Assembly (NCBI RefSeq): GCF_001723175.1
Contig: NC_064655.1
Coordinates: 3,224,001 to 3,288,000, forward strand
Length of the DNA stretch: 64,000 nt
Origin: Penicillium oxalicum
Taxonomy: Eukaryota > Ascomycota > Eurotiomycetes > Eurotiales > Aspergillaceae
Direction: 5' to 3'
The translations under genes and the position numbers were made by a program. The notes under the pieces were generated by a model, which did no database searches, was not told the origin of the DNA, and worked only from the letters and a program-made list of their open reading frames with translations. This document shows, one piece after another, positions 24,791 through 35,894 of this stretch. The first letter of the stretch is position 1. Every line of letters begins with the position of its first letter.

Positions 24791-25933
24791 AAAAACTATG
24801 GAATTTTCAAGTCATGTCTGTGTAATATTGACTTATGTCTCAGTGAGTAGTTATGATTCAAGCCATGCACGCGTGTAGGGTGTAACACGAACGCAGCATG
24901 GCGTTTGGCCACGCATGGGATTGTCATGTTCTTGTATATCGGCCCAGGGGTTCAGGAATTATATTAAGTAGTGTCCAAGTAGATTGGGAGGCTATACAGC
25001 CGTGATCATATCCTGTGAAACATCGCTAAGTCCAGGGTCAATGCCAAAGAAAATGGCCGAGTTAGAAGGAAGGCGGTTGATGTCCATTGACTTGTTCGGT
25101 GCCTCAGGCACTAAGGCGGAACTCATGGTCAGCATCTGCGGCCACCCGCATAACAAGGACCACTGTTCGACCGGGTCACGTTTCGAGGTAAGATGATGGA
25201 GCATTGACAATTCCCCGCTGATTTTGGGGTTATCTGACCTGACATAGATCTGGTTTGAAACTAGATCTTGTCAGCCATACTTTCAGTGGATCTTGCCGTT
25301 TTCGTCTAGACGCCATGCTGGACACGCCGTACTGCACTAGGCATGCGGGCAGTTGTCCAACAGCCCTATGAGATGGGAGATAGCAAACAGATCGGCTCAT
25401 TGCTCCAACCGAGACTGATCAAGCCCACGCGACGGTCAGCCTCACAGTATGTCAAATCACGCATCCTTGATGCCATCCTGCATCTAATCATGTGTCAGAC
25501 TGTTTTCAGGAATATGAACCGGTCTTGAACACTTGATTGTGTCTCGGGCGGCCGGAAAGAAGTACATTCATGGTCCAGGACTAGTCGATCTGGTGGGAAT
25601 TGCGCTCACCGATCTTATGACGCCCAAATACTGTCATCTCAAAGGCTCCCAGTCATTTTTCTAGCGCTTTTCAAAATAAGTAGTTTCACTGTGCCTGGAT
25701 GAAGCGGTGAATAGGCTAGATACAGAAAAAGGCGTGGCGATATGCTGATTGTGAATTGCTCGATAGACCTCTGGTTTTACTGAGGGTCCCGACATACAAG
25801 CCGGTCTTTGCTACTTGGATTGAGATAGGTAGAGAGATATTTTGTCCGAACTCTGGGGTGAGGCATCATGTTCGCAGAATTGTGATTAAAGAAGAAAACC
25901 CAACGCCATGCATATGAACGTCGTCAAACAAGG

Positions 25934-27616
25934 TTAATAGATATATACAAATTCGTCATTTTGTCGGTCAGTAAGGTCATCAGCCACATGGGCACCCGCG
26001 TGCTCCACGTATTGTCCGGACCCGGTCTCTTCATGAGTCTCCTGAATGCCATGGAAGTGAGACTGCATCGAATGATCAATAATGTGAGCACTCTTTCCAT
26101 TGCGAACACGACGGCGGGCCTGTTGCTTATTGAGGAACCACAGGTTGGCCCATTGAAGGAGCACTACCGCAATCATGGCGATGAAGATGCCCAGGCAGGC
26201 ACGCAGTCCTGGAAGATAGGCGGGCGCATCCTTGGAGGCGAAGAGCAGTGGTCCCACGATGTTACCAGCTGACGAGGCAGCATTGTAAAGGCTCATGGCC
26301 ACAGACTTCTTTGTACTTCCCGCCGTGTTTCCGACAATCCACGTCACGACCAAGGGGTTGCCGCCGAAGAGGAAGCCAAGCAGATAGTACCCAGCGAGTA
26401 ATGGGCCATGATCGCCGGTGTTTCGAGGGACTGCGTAGAGAATTGCCAGCCCAGCCACCACGGGCAACAAGAAGAAAGCAAGGACTGCGCCCTTTAGACG
26501 AGCAGTTTGCGCGAGATAACTGGAGATCAAAATGACAGCCAGCTGCACAGCACCGAAAGGCATGTTCAGAAGACTGGTGGTATACTTGTCGAAGCCTAGC
26601 CCACCAATGATGAGTGGGCCAAAGGTGTTGGTGACACTGGCACCGATGTTGAGCAGCATCGCCATTGCAATCCACAGATAGGTCTTGGGCTCCAGGGCCG
26701 CTTCTAGCACGTGACTGAACTTGAACTCTGTGTTACCAGTACCTGTCTGGTTGGCTCGTAGCCGTTCCATGGCCTGCAGCTTCTCTTCCTCGTTCAAAAA
26801 ACGAGCTGTTGACACGTCGTTGTCGAGACGCCAATAGACGACCGGGGCGGAAACAATGGTGACCAGGCCCACGAAGAGGAAAATACTGCATTGACGTGTG
26901 AGTAATGATTCGTGGAGTATGCCCGAGATTACGCCAGCTTACATTTGCCATGATTCCAAGACGTCCGACTTGATGTGGGCAAGGCCATAGGACAGGGCGG
27001 CTGCGACAATAGTCGCAAGTCCGTTGGTGCCATACCAAGCTGCGATGCGGGTGGGCTGCTCAGCACGACGATACCACTGACTAGTCATGACACCGAAGAG
27101 AGGCAAGCATCCGGCTTCGAACAATCCCAGGAAGAACCGTGCCGCCATCAATTCCGAGAAGTTGCGACACGCCGCCATGCATGTTTGAGCGATCCCCCAT
27201 CCCAGACACAAGGAAGGCATGAGGATCTTATGAGGCACTTTCACAATGAGATAGGATGAAAAGGGCTGCCAGGCCAGCTGGGCAATGGGTGCAATAGATC
27301 CCACCAGGGAATATTGATTGCCGGTCAGATGCGTGTCTGTCCGCAAGCCAAAGGTTGCACCATATCCAAGCACTGACTTGTCCAGAATCTGCAAGAAGTA
27401 GACCCATATCAAGACCACCAGGATTGTGCGGTCGGTCTTGCGGCAGATGCGCTTGTTATCCTCCTCCGTCAGCGGAACATGAGGAATCTCGATCTCGAGA
27501 TTGGGATCTGGCTTGGCCTCCATGGGGAAAGAGCCCTCGTCGTGAGTGACCATCGGTTTAGCCATGCTATCGGGTTTGCTGAGAGGGAGTGGTTTGGTGA
27601 TAAAAGGCAGATCCAT
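25934..27616 (-). CDS. MFS transporter, DAL5-like (allantoate permease / anion:cation symporter) family
   Basis: Two exons (27616-26943 and 26885-25934) with a 57-nt intron give 541 residues from the first ATG; a second in-frame ATG at 27565 would give 524. A polar N-tail ends in RKTDRTILVVLIWVYFLQ, which opens TM1. DKSVLGYGATFGLR is the typical DAL5-family loop, and GLFEAGCLPLFGVMTSQWY, FGGNPLVVTWIVGNTAGSTKK and NAASSAGNIVGPLLF are family blocks. Twelve membrane helices are expected, with a charged His-rich C-tail. The family imports organic anions, vitamins and amides at the plasma membrane. It lies tail-to-head behind the PKS-NRPS on the same strand, so it may serve precursor uptake or product export, but cluster membership is inferred from position only. 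Confidence 0.88.
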
Positions 27617-28837
27617 CCGGGGAAGCCAGTCTTATATCCACCTCCCCAGATTTCCCCCACGCGCTGGCTTCACAATCTCAACACGATCGCCATTGCGCCC
27701 TTCGCCAAATGGACTTCGTCCTGTTTCCCCGCATCTAGACCCCCCACGTCGCCGCTTTAATCCTGAGCGTAAAGGCAAAAGTCGGGCTGAAACTGTATTT
27801 CGTGGCTCGGAAAACCGAGAATTTCATTGGTGAAGGCGCCATTGGAAAAAGCCAGTCGCAGGATGGGGCGGTCCGCCGGATGGCTGGAACTTTTCGAATC
27901 AAGACCGGGTGACCTGCACAGAAGAGGACCAAGCCTGGGGTGCTCGGAGCTTGGCGGATCAGGATGCCCGAACTTCATCCGCGGTCTTCAATTGGGGAAA
28001 GAATATGCACCGCAAAGAATTCCTAGTCATGAATCGTCCGTTGCTCAGCACGGTAGGCGTGGAAGGGAGCTCATTTGTTAATCGAAAGTCATCTATTAAA
28101 TCGCTCAAGAACAAGCAGCATGAAGATTGGTTTGCTTGCACAATCGTCCCAGACGAGCCGGGTTTTTTTCGGTTCTGTTCTTTCTGGCCCCGACCGAACT
28201 GAAGTGGCCCTCGGACCATGGAAAGCGACCAACTCTACCGGCTTCTTGGCTGGGCTCTCGGCATCTCTTTTTTCATCTCGGTCGGGTAATGATTTTGCGG
28301 AGATCAAGGTTTCGTTTGCGGTGCCCTAGCTCTCCAGCTATCAATTGAAATTCACCCCCATATCCGCCATCCCCGCATACCGTCGGCTTTGCAAACCCAC
28401 GAACGTGAAATACAGGATTTTGTCGGCATCTGATGCCTTTGCCCTCCGTGCCCTGCCCCCACCCCCGTGGGGGCAGGTACGAGTGTTACCCCACGCAATG
28501 TGGTGGTCACATTGATAAAGAGCTAGGCATTTCACACCTCAAACGTCATGAGATAAAGAGCTACTAGTGATCGATGTTTACATTCACGAATCTCGAGACA
28601 GGTGACTAACGAAATTGATGACGAACCGCAGGCGCTGGGGAGAGTAACGGGGGTCGTTTGGATGTTTAGATCATTCTATCTCCTTTTTCGCCTGAGGTTT
28701 GCCTTGACCCGCCGGTTCAACCCTGTTTATGTATGGTCGTCAATCTACAAGGCGTAGAAGGTTCTCTCTCTATGGCTAGATTCAAGACCGTTGACATTGT
28801 GTTCATATATATCTTCCATTTGCACCTGTGGCGCAGC
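27617..28837. other. Upstream region of the MFS gene
   Basis: About 1.2 kb with no supported gene between the MFS start and the stop of the DUF3140 gene. Short frames on both strands overlap and lack any motif. The only structured element is the perfect hairpin at 28452-28477. Confidence 0.5.
28452..28477. promoter_or_regulatory. Perfect 11-bp inverted repeat built from two CreA-like sites
   Basis: Arms CCTGCCCCCAC and GTGGGGGCAGG are exact reverse complements around a CCCC loop. Each arm contains the CreA consensus (CCCCAC / GTGGGG), so two sites face each other. The element is about 840 bases upstream of the MFS start and about 360 bases past the DUF3140 stop. It could act as a repressor platform or form a cruciform or RNA hairpin. 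The inverted repeat is certain; its function is not. Confidence 0.45.
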
Positions 28838-29347
28838 TTACTGCTTCAACGGGTCATGCCCCCAGTTTTTGAGGGATTTGTAGCTCTTGCTGTCGGGATT
28901 CTGCTTGGCCTTCTCTTCCTGGGCCAGATGACGCTTGCAATACGCGACCACCTTGCGCATATGCCCGAGGTCCGACTCATCATATCCCGAGGGGTCCCGA
29001 TCTGGGTTCTTCTCGAGAATATCAACAATCTTGCGGCCGCTGTAAGAATAGGAAGATTCAAGACTCCATTAGCTTTGCGCCATCACAGATTTTACAAATT
29101 CAAAAGCCGGTCTCTAGTCGGCATTTGTTCCAGCGTACCTCTCGTGACCGATCGTCTCTCCCGATTCGCCGGCCCAGCCAGACTGTTGGGAAGATTCTTC
29201 CTTGAGCCAGTCGCGAAGCTCATCGGGTGTCATATTCACCAACTCATTGAACTCACTGGCCACTTTTCATTAGCCGCGCGGCATGTGACACGATGGAATC
29301 TCCGCCCGGAGAGCCTACCTGATGACGGTGCTGTCGTCTTTGACCAT
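28838..29347 (-). CDS. DUF3140 family small protein
   Basis: Three short exons (29347-29319, 29255-29139, 29039-28838) with introns of 63 and 99 nt splice to a 115-residue protein, too fragmented to appear as one open frame. It begins MVKDDSTVISEFNELVNMTP, continues DELRDWLKEESSQQSGW and GETIGHESGRKIVDILEKNP, then DLGHMRKVVAYCKRHLAQEE, and ends SYKSLKNWGHDPLKQ. These blocks match the DUF3140 family of small, acidic-basic cytosolic proteins found in fungi and bacteria, function unknown. Both splice phases are consistent. It sits inside the presumed cluster between the MFS transporter and the TauD remnant, but DUF3140 genes usually occur elsewhere in genomes, so it may simply be a bystander. 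Confidence 0.85.
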
Positions 29348-30345
29348 GTTTGCCGAATAAACTGTGTTTTCCAGTTGTTGTGTACTGTTCGGGATATAAA
29401 TCTCGAAGATGAATGCAAGGGATTGAAAAATGGCACGGCTTTGAGTCTAGATACATATGCTCTTGTTTAATGGGTGTGTCGTGGGGGTGACGTCAGCATT
29501 CTTCCTCCGGATCAGGCAAGCTCGTCGCTGTGAGCTCATCGTGGCCGACTTGGAAGTCTGCGCATGTCTTTCAAGAACACCAGACGTGGGCTACGACCAG
29601 TTTGCGACATGTCCTCGGCTTTGACTATGTGTTTTGAGTGACCAGGTCGTTGGATCCCTCGATCCCGTTGTTTCCTGAGAGGCAAAGTAGTCCCAGTGAA
29701 TAAGGAACTCTTTCCTGAGCGGATCACGAGTCTAATGCAGAATCCTGAAAGTCTTCAAGTGTACGCATGCAAAGACCGACCGCAACAGAAAAGCGATAAC
29801 TACCGCGTGGACAACATGCGATCGTGAAGTTATACATGCGCAGTGGCTAGACTGATCTAAAGTCTCCACCCGCTGCTAGTTTCCTCGATTCACACACCAG
29901 ATTTTTGACCCAAGATATTGTCGGTGGATCCGATCTCCGATGGCTGGTGGCGCATAGCACCGTAATGATCTCACATGGGCATGATGAAGGTGGTTACTCC
30001 GTATCATGTGTCACTTGAGCTGAAGTCTGATGATGATGGTAAAAGTAGCACCTGCCACCACACAGGCATGACGAGGCTTATATAGCTTGATTTGTTTGTA
30101 GCATGGTCCAAGACGCCGGACAACCGTGCGACAACAAGCATCGATCGGGCTTTTGGCCGATGAGCCGGCAAACCGACAGGGTGATTGATGCGGGGATGCG
30201 CGGAAATGGCACTGAATGGAATCAGACCTTGCCGTTCTTGTAGTGGCCATAAACACAATCTTTAACGTATTTATCAACTTCAGACTCGGTCGTGGTGCAA
30301 AAGATACAGGTGTGCAGTTGAACCGCCCAATACTACCTGTCAATC
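29348..30345. other. Intergenic region between DUF3140 and the TauD pseudogene
   Basis: Divergent promoter region of about 1 kb. Short frames only, with no motif. A CTCGG element occurs close to the TauD start (about 30285). I see nothing further. Confidence 0.45.
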
Positions 30346-31632
30346 ATGACAGCCAAAATGCTAAAGTCGTCAAGTGCAAATACGGCGGCACATAATGTCA
30401 ATCTTTCCGTGTTTCCTGACGGTTTGAAGACATCCGGACAACATCCCCCTGTCTACTCCCAATTGCGTCCGTACAGCGCATTTCCTAAGATCCAAAGTGG
30501 GCCTACGGTCTGGAAGGCTGAAGATTATTGTGAAAATCGAGAGCGCTGGACCCATCAATTTACCGATGAAGAGATTGAGGAACTGGAGATTGTGACCGAT
30601 GAGTTCATCAAAAAGGATCTTCCTCTGACTGGAATCTCTCAGTCAACCTTTCCACTCCCTCAACTTTCAAAGCGTTTCCAAGCACTGCGAAAAGACTTGT
30701 TAGATGGGAAGGGGTTCTACCTGTTCAAGGGACTTCCTGTCCGTCAATGGGATTTGCGGAAATGTCCGACTGCCTATATGGGTCTTGGGACATACATTGG
30801 ATATTTCACGAACCAAAATAGGCGTGGGCATGTTCTGGGCCATGTCAAGGATTTAGGCGAGGACCCTACGAAGGCAGACCGCGTGCGCATCTACCGGACC
30901 AAGGCCCGGTAAGAGTCCATTAAAACTAACCAGCCAACATTCAACTTTCCAGTAACTTTTGCAACACACAGTACTTCCATACTGATGGCTCTGACATCGC
31001 TGGCCTTCTCTGCGTTGCCAAAGCACTCTCTGGCGGTGAATCTGATATTGTCTCTAACCCATCATATTTTCAACAACCTCCAGGAGAAACACCCTGACGT
31101 GGTTGAAACACTGACCGAGCCGAAATGGTACTTTGGCCGCAAGGGCAAGACCTCAGACAGACAAAATACCTAGATTCGAGGGAGTATCCTTTACCTCAAA
31201 AACGAGCAGGCAGGGGATCATCCTCGCGTCTACGCAAGATTCAATCCGATGAATGTGACTTCACTGTCACGATTCAACTCAGGGCCGGATGCGTGTATTC
31301 CACCACTATCAGAGAAGCAGTAGTACGCCATGGCGACTTTGGAACGGATTTGTAGAGAAAATGCTTTGCATATGATCCTTGACCCGGGCGACATCCAATT
31401 TGTGAGCAATTCTCAGGTTTTCCACGCCAGAACTGCGTACACGGATCATGCCCCCGATGCATTGGACGGGGAAGGGCTTCCTGCTCGGCGGCGACACTTG
31501 AGGCGACTGTGGTTAGCCGTGGCAAAATCAGAAGGTAGCTGGAAACTCCCATATCCAGACTCTTTAGAGACCAAGCGGGGTTGGATTCAGGTAAATGACC
31601 AGCCTCCTGTGTGTCCGCTGGATGCAGAGTAA
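30346..31632 (+). pseudogene. Broken TauD/TfdA-type Fe(II)/2-oxoglutarate dioxygenase
   Basis: Exon 1 (30346-30908) reads cleanly and includes the family block KGFYLFKGLPVRQWD. A 44-nt intron (30909-30952, with an ACTAAC branch site) leads to QYFHTDGSDIAGLLC, where His and Asp are the first two iron ligands. The reading frame then breaks: near 31051-31062 a +1 shift is needed to continue into HHIFNNLQEKHPDVVETLTE. In that frame TAG stops occur at 31171-31173 and 31321-31323. Homology resumes unchanged after each, through QFVSNSQVFHARTAY (distal iron His) and RRHLRRLWLA (2-oxoglutarate Arg), ending CPLDAE. I tried GT-AG introns around each lesion and found none that restores frame without losing conserved blocks. 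An intact enzyme would be about 410 residues and hydroxylate or desaturate a small molecule. A sequencing error could explain one lesion but hardly three. Confidence 0.8.
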
Positions 31633-32563
31633 ATGTTCTCCTCGATTGGGACTATTCGGTGTTTCTTCGCCACAGGAGAGACTGGCACGATTTATTTTGG
31701 ATTCATTGTTTCGTGACAAACAAATAATGGCAGGGAAAGTCCGAAGCCCCACGATGTACGTAGTCTCTGTAGCTGACGTATGAGCTAGGATGTTGATTTG
31801 TTTTCTGCACGTGCAGCGATACACACGCTAGTACGTGGGCTACCAGATGGAAAATACCGTTTTTTTGGAATATTTTTCCTTTGAAGGAGATGCTAGAGCC
31901 GGACTCAAATTGCGTTTTGGGATAACTCGAGAAATCCACACTATTGCAGGGCAAGCGACCATCGGGTGAGACGGTACCAAAATGTCCCAGGTTGGTTTAA
32001 ACGTGATCCCTGTCCCACATGCAAATCATTGTTCGAGATCCTGGACACAGTTTCCAATAATGCTATGGTTGAGATACTCCTTCAATTAGTCATTAGTCGC
32101 TGATTCGATTGAACACCATCCATGTCTTGCAACCGCACTTGGCCCTATCTTCATTCTCATGCTCTTGATCTTCGAGAGCAAGACAGAGATCTGAAATTCG
32201 GTCCAATCCACCTCTTAACCTTTGGACTGTGCTATGTCCGCCTAGCGGAATCTATATGGCTGGTCCAAGTGTGTGATATCAGGCGCATTTCATCTTCCCC
32301 AGGTGAGATTGAAAAGTGGTTTCATTGGAGATACAGCCAGTTCTCGGGTATGGGATGGGATATTCGTGTTTCACTTCTGGGGCAAGCACCTGGAACTACG
32401 CTTTTTCTCGACGTCGGATCCCTAGTCAGGCATGAAATCCATCAACTCAAATGGACTATGTTCAATCCCGCGAGGAAGCACCTTTTAATCACATGTCATT
32501 CCGAGTTTTGCATATCATACCATATTCGTCTCTTTCTCTTGATCCTTTTCTGTATGCTTCACT
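31633..32563. other. Intergenic region upstream of the trans-enoyl reductase
   Basis: About 930 bases, promoter of the plus-strand reductase. A 152-codon frame at 32122-32580 overlaps the reductase start in another frame and has no domain, so it is not called. Confidence 0.45.
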
Positions 32564-33716
32564 ATGGATTCCTCGCGTGAAATTCCCACCTCCCAGACCG
32601 CCATCATTCAGCACGAAGGTGGAAACCTTCGCATTACACCAGGCTTGCCCATTCCCGACCTCGAACAATGTCACATATTAGTCAGGGTCGCGGCAGTGGC
32701 CCTGAATCCTTGTGATTTTAAAATGCCCCTGCGGTTTCCAACTCCGGGTCTATGGGATGGTTGCGACTTCGCAGGTACCGTCGTTGCTGTTGGCAGCCAA
32801 GTCGCCGCGGATGGTAGATTTCAGCTTGGAGACAAAGTGTTCGGGGCTGTTCAAGGGTCTAATCAATCTGATCCGACATCGGGTGCATACTGCGAATACC
32901 TCAAAGTCGAACAAGATTTTGTTTTCCGTATTCCAGAAAGCATGTCATTCTTGGACGCTCCAGGAATTTCCGGTACAGGGATCGCAACGCTAGGCGTTGC
33001 TTTGTTCTGGTCGCTGCAGATACCGGGGAGCCTTGACGCACCTTCGCAAAACCCAGTTGACGTTTTGATCTATGGTGGGAGCAGCACCGTTGGGCTTCTT
33101 GCAATTCAGATGGTCAAATTGTATGATGTTGAAGCCATAATTGACTGGGTGTGTAGCCTTGGTTACTAACCTCGTTTCTTGCAGGTCTGGTCACCGGGCC
33201 ATAACAACCTGTTCACCCAAGAACTTCGACCTCGTACGTTCTTACGGTGCGGACCTCGTTTTTGACTACAAGTCAGAGAATTGCGCAAAAGATATACGAG
33301 CGGTAACCAAAAATACCCTTCGGTATGCGCTTGATCCTTTCGCCGAGGCCAAGACTGTTCGTCTGTGCCAGGAAGCGATCGGTCGCACTGGCGGAAGATA
33401 CTGTGCCTTGGAACAATATCAGGAGCATCTTTGCGTCCGGAAGACGATTAAGAATGATCTTGTCATGGGAGGTGCCATTTCTGGCAAAGGTGTGCAGTTG
33501 CCGGAGCCTTATGGCATCCCCCCAAGGCCGGAGATTGGAGACTGGGCTCGGACTTGGTACAGGGTTGTCGAGACACTGATTCACGAGGGTAAGCTGAGAG
33601 GGTGTCCCGTCAGAGTACTTTCTGGGAGGTTTCAGGGTATTCTGAGTGGGCTGAAGTTGTTGAAGGATGGATCTGTGTCTGGTGAAAAGCTAGTCGTCTC
33701 CTTGGAAGATGTGTGA
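32564..33716 (+). CDS. Trans-acting enoyl reductase partner of the PKS-NRPS
   Basis: Two exons (32564-33120 and 33185-33716) with a 64-nt intron (GTATGA / TTGCAG) give 362 residues, the normal size of stand-alone fungal ERs such as LovC, TenC and ApdC. It is a zinc-free medium-chain dehydrogenase. The N-terminal GroES-like half shows VAAVALNPCDFKMP and GCDFAGTVVAVG. The Rossmann half shows LIYGGSSTVGLLAIQMVKL at the splice, ITTCSPKNFDLVRSYGAD and a downstream DGSVSGEKLVV C-terminus. These proteins dock on the megasynthase and reduce selected enoyl intermediates with NADPH. The gene lies about 8.3 kb from the PKS-NRPS start, whose own ER region is degenerate, so the two are functionally complementary. 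Assignment rests on family motifs plus this context. Confidence 0.92.
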
Positions 33717-34200
33717 GAACTCTGTATTGATTATTATTGAAGCCTCTGTCTAGTCAGGTTTTGACAATGAAATAAGGGCTTGCTGAATTTCAACGGTTCC
33801 ACACGTCTTCCAAGTACATGAAGACATACCAGAAGTCAAAACATACCATACTACTAAGATTCAGACTGGACACTTTTCTCAGATACAGACTGGCTCCTGT
33901 CCCATGTAAGTGTTCTTGTAGTGGGCCTCCGCTCTACTGAACAGCATTTAAAACCAAGGCATAAAGGTCAATCGGGAAATTGCGGTATTTAAGGTCTCAA
34001 TCATGGGCTGCAATTGATGCAGACTCGCCATATGTGTACAAATCGATGATGATAATTGAAAATCTAATTTTAGACCCTCACTATCAAAAAGCTGAACTTT
34101 TTCCTGTCACCTCATCGGGAAACTAACTTTGACTGAAGTCATGTTTTAAGAAATCATCTTCGACCCCATCAAAGTCCATGCTCGCCTGACTTCCACGTTC
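33717..34200. other. Convergent spacer between the trans-ER and the regulator
   Basis: About 480 AT-rich bases between two converging stops. It holds only presumed 3' UTRs and terminators. No open frame of note. Confidence 0.5.
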
Positions 34201-35894
34201 TCAGAAGCTTAATGAACCAAGAACAAAACTGCTCAAAGCATTCATCTTTTCCCGCAAGCCGTTCTCTGAATTTCCCTCCTGGTTGCTCGCGAAATATCCC
34301 CGGATGCCCAACAAAATATAATAATCAAGTGGAGGCGGGTGTTGACTAGTTTCCGGCTCTGATTCACCCAAGCAATAGAATTGAGACCGTAAGCCAGAAT
34401 TGAGCTTGTCAAGAAGGTTGTGTGAGGTCTGTATTAGTTGCAGAGTTTGAGTCTGGGTAGACTTGTTGGATTCAAATCCAGCAGCTTGCGTGTACGAAAA
34501 GGCCTGAGGGATTGTAGGCTGGCTCGTATTTCCAGCAAGATGTGCGCCGAGGTAATATTGATGTAGTTGGGAATATACGGCGTGGTAAAGACGCATTAGA
34601 TTTTTGTAAGCCGTAAGAACGCAGAGAAAGACACTGAGTCTTTCTGGAGATTTGTTGTCCGAGCCGATTGTAGATGAGCTGCTTCTCGGCGTGGCATGGT
34701 CGGAGCCACGGGGAGGAATTGTTGTGGCTAGACTTCCTGTAAGCTGCTCATTTGAGATGTACTGATTTGACATCCCTAATTGAGCCGGATTGCTGAAAGC
34801 GACCAGATCTGTAGGGAAAATGGGATGGGGCTGAAAACTCGGTATGGAGATTTCTGGGTTCAAGATGGAGATCAGGTTGGCAGAGTATGTCAACATTCGG
34901 GCAACAAAATCATCCAGACGATTGTTCAAAGACCTGCAGCGATCTTCTGAGGCAGCTTCTGTGTTTTCTTGGTTTTGGAGAAGCTTTAAGTCATCGATGA
35001 TTTCAATGCTTAGTCTCAAAAGCCTCTTCTGTGGCTGCCATGTCGATACTGGTGACGGCCAAATAGCAGAATCAATAGGTGAGCTCGCAGGGTTCGTCCC
35101 CTCCCTAATTGTTGGCCAAACAGAACTGTCAATGTCCTCTACTAAATCTCTCTTTCCATCACCAGCTTGAGCATCTGAGGTTGAGAAAGACTCTGAAATC
35201 AAAGTGGGCTCCGGAAAAGAGTCTGTAAATGTACCACTGGCGGACACGTCGATAGGTTGTTTGTCTTCAGAATTCAAATATCCGTGGCACTGTAAAAATT
35301 CGTGGTTCGTGGTCTTCGAATTCTCATTGCCATGTAAGTAAAAATAAAAGGTTGAGATCTTTTTGCATATTTTCAACTCCACTAAAAATAACTCACTTCT
35401 TGAATTTTTGATACTCCATCAGCAAATTGAATAGAACCCTCATCGATGATTCTGCTATCATTAATCCCGGTCAATGCAAATGGCCAGTACATGTTTGATA
35501 GCTGAATCATCTCGTTATTCCAAGAATCAAGCCATGGATCATGCAACACCCATGTACCAAGGCTTTGATCGATATGGGCATGAAGTATGCCAGCAGACTT
35601 GGGTTGTTTCTTTACACGCAATGCTGTAGTTTTGTGGAGAGCGTCCATATAAAGCCGATCGTAGCTCACTGTACTCCTTACACCCTGACTCGACACAGAA
35701 GGGCCAGCCATACCTCCAGTCTGCGAAAGACTTTCAACCGGATAGCTCAGGCTCGTAGTACAAACAGCTTGTGCTTTGCGGCACCTCTCACAGGATTTAC
35801 TTGAGGTGTGATCGCGTTCACATCGCAGCTTGAATCCACGACAACGGTCGCATGCGGACCGGCGAGACTGACGATAGTTCGGGTTTGAGTGCAT
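34201..35894 (-). CDS. Zn2Cys6 transcription factor, probable cluster regulator
   Basis: Two exons (35894-35397 and 35289-34201) with a 107-nt intron (GTGAGT / TTTACAG) give about 528 residues. The start chosen is the ATG at 35894, which puts the zinc cluster at residues 15-45 in the spacing C-x2-C-x6-C-x9-C-x2-C-x6-C. An in-frame ATG at 35957 would add 21 residues. The x9 loop is longer than the usual 5-7. The middle is Ser/Pro-rich and acidic. The C-terminal half has the block SVFLCVLTAYKNLMRLYHAV, common in AflR-like regulators of secondary metabolism. It is convergent with the trans-ER and divergent from the acyl-CoA dehydrogenase, a typical position for a pathway-specific activator. Which promoters it binds is unknown. 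Confidence 0.87.

Larger units (their letters stand above)
24289..25933. other. Upstream region of the PKS-NRPS
   Basis: About 1.6 kb between the megasynthase start and the stop of the MFS gene, both on the minus strand. Open frames are short and show no domains. It holds the TATA-like pair and the CGG repeats listed separately, plus several AGTCTC repeats at 24669-24690. It is best read as promoter and 3' flank. Confidence 0.5.

Noticed and set aside
31276..31365. An intron removing the TAG at 31321 in the TauD gene
   Set aside because: The only GT-AG pair nearby would be about 36 nt, too short, and would delete the conserved LERICRENALH segment.
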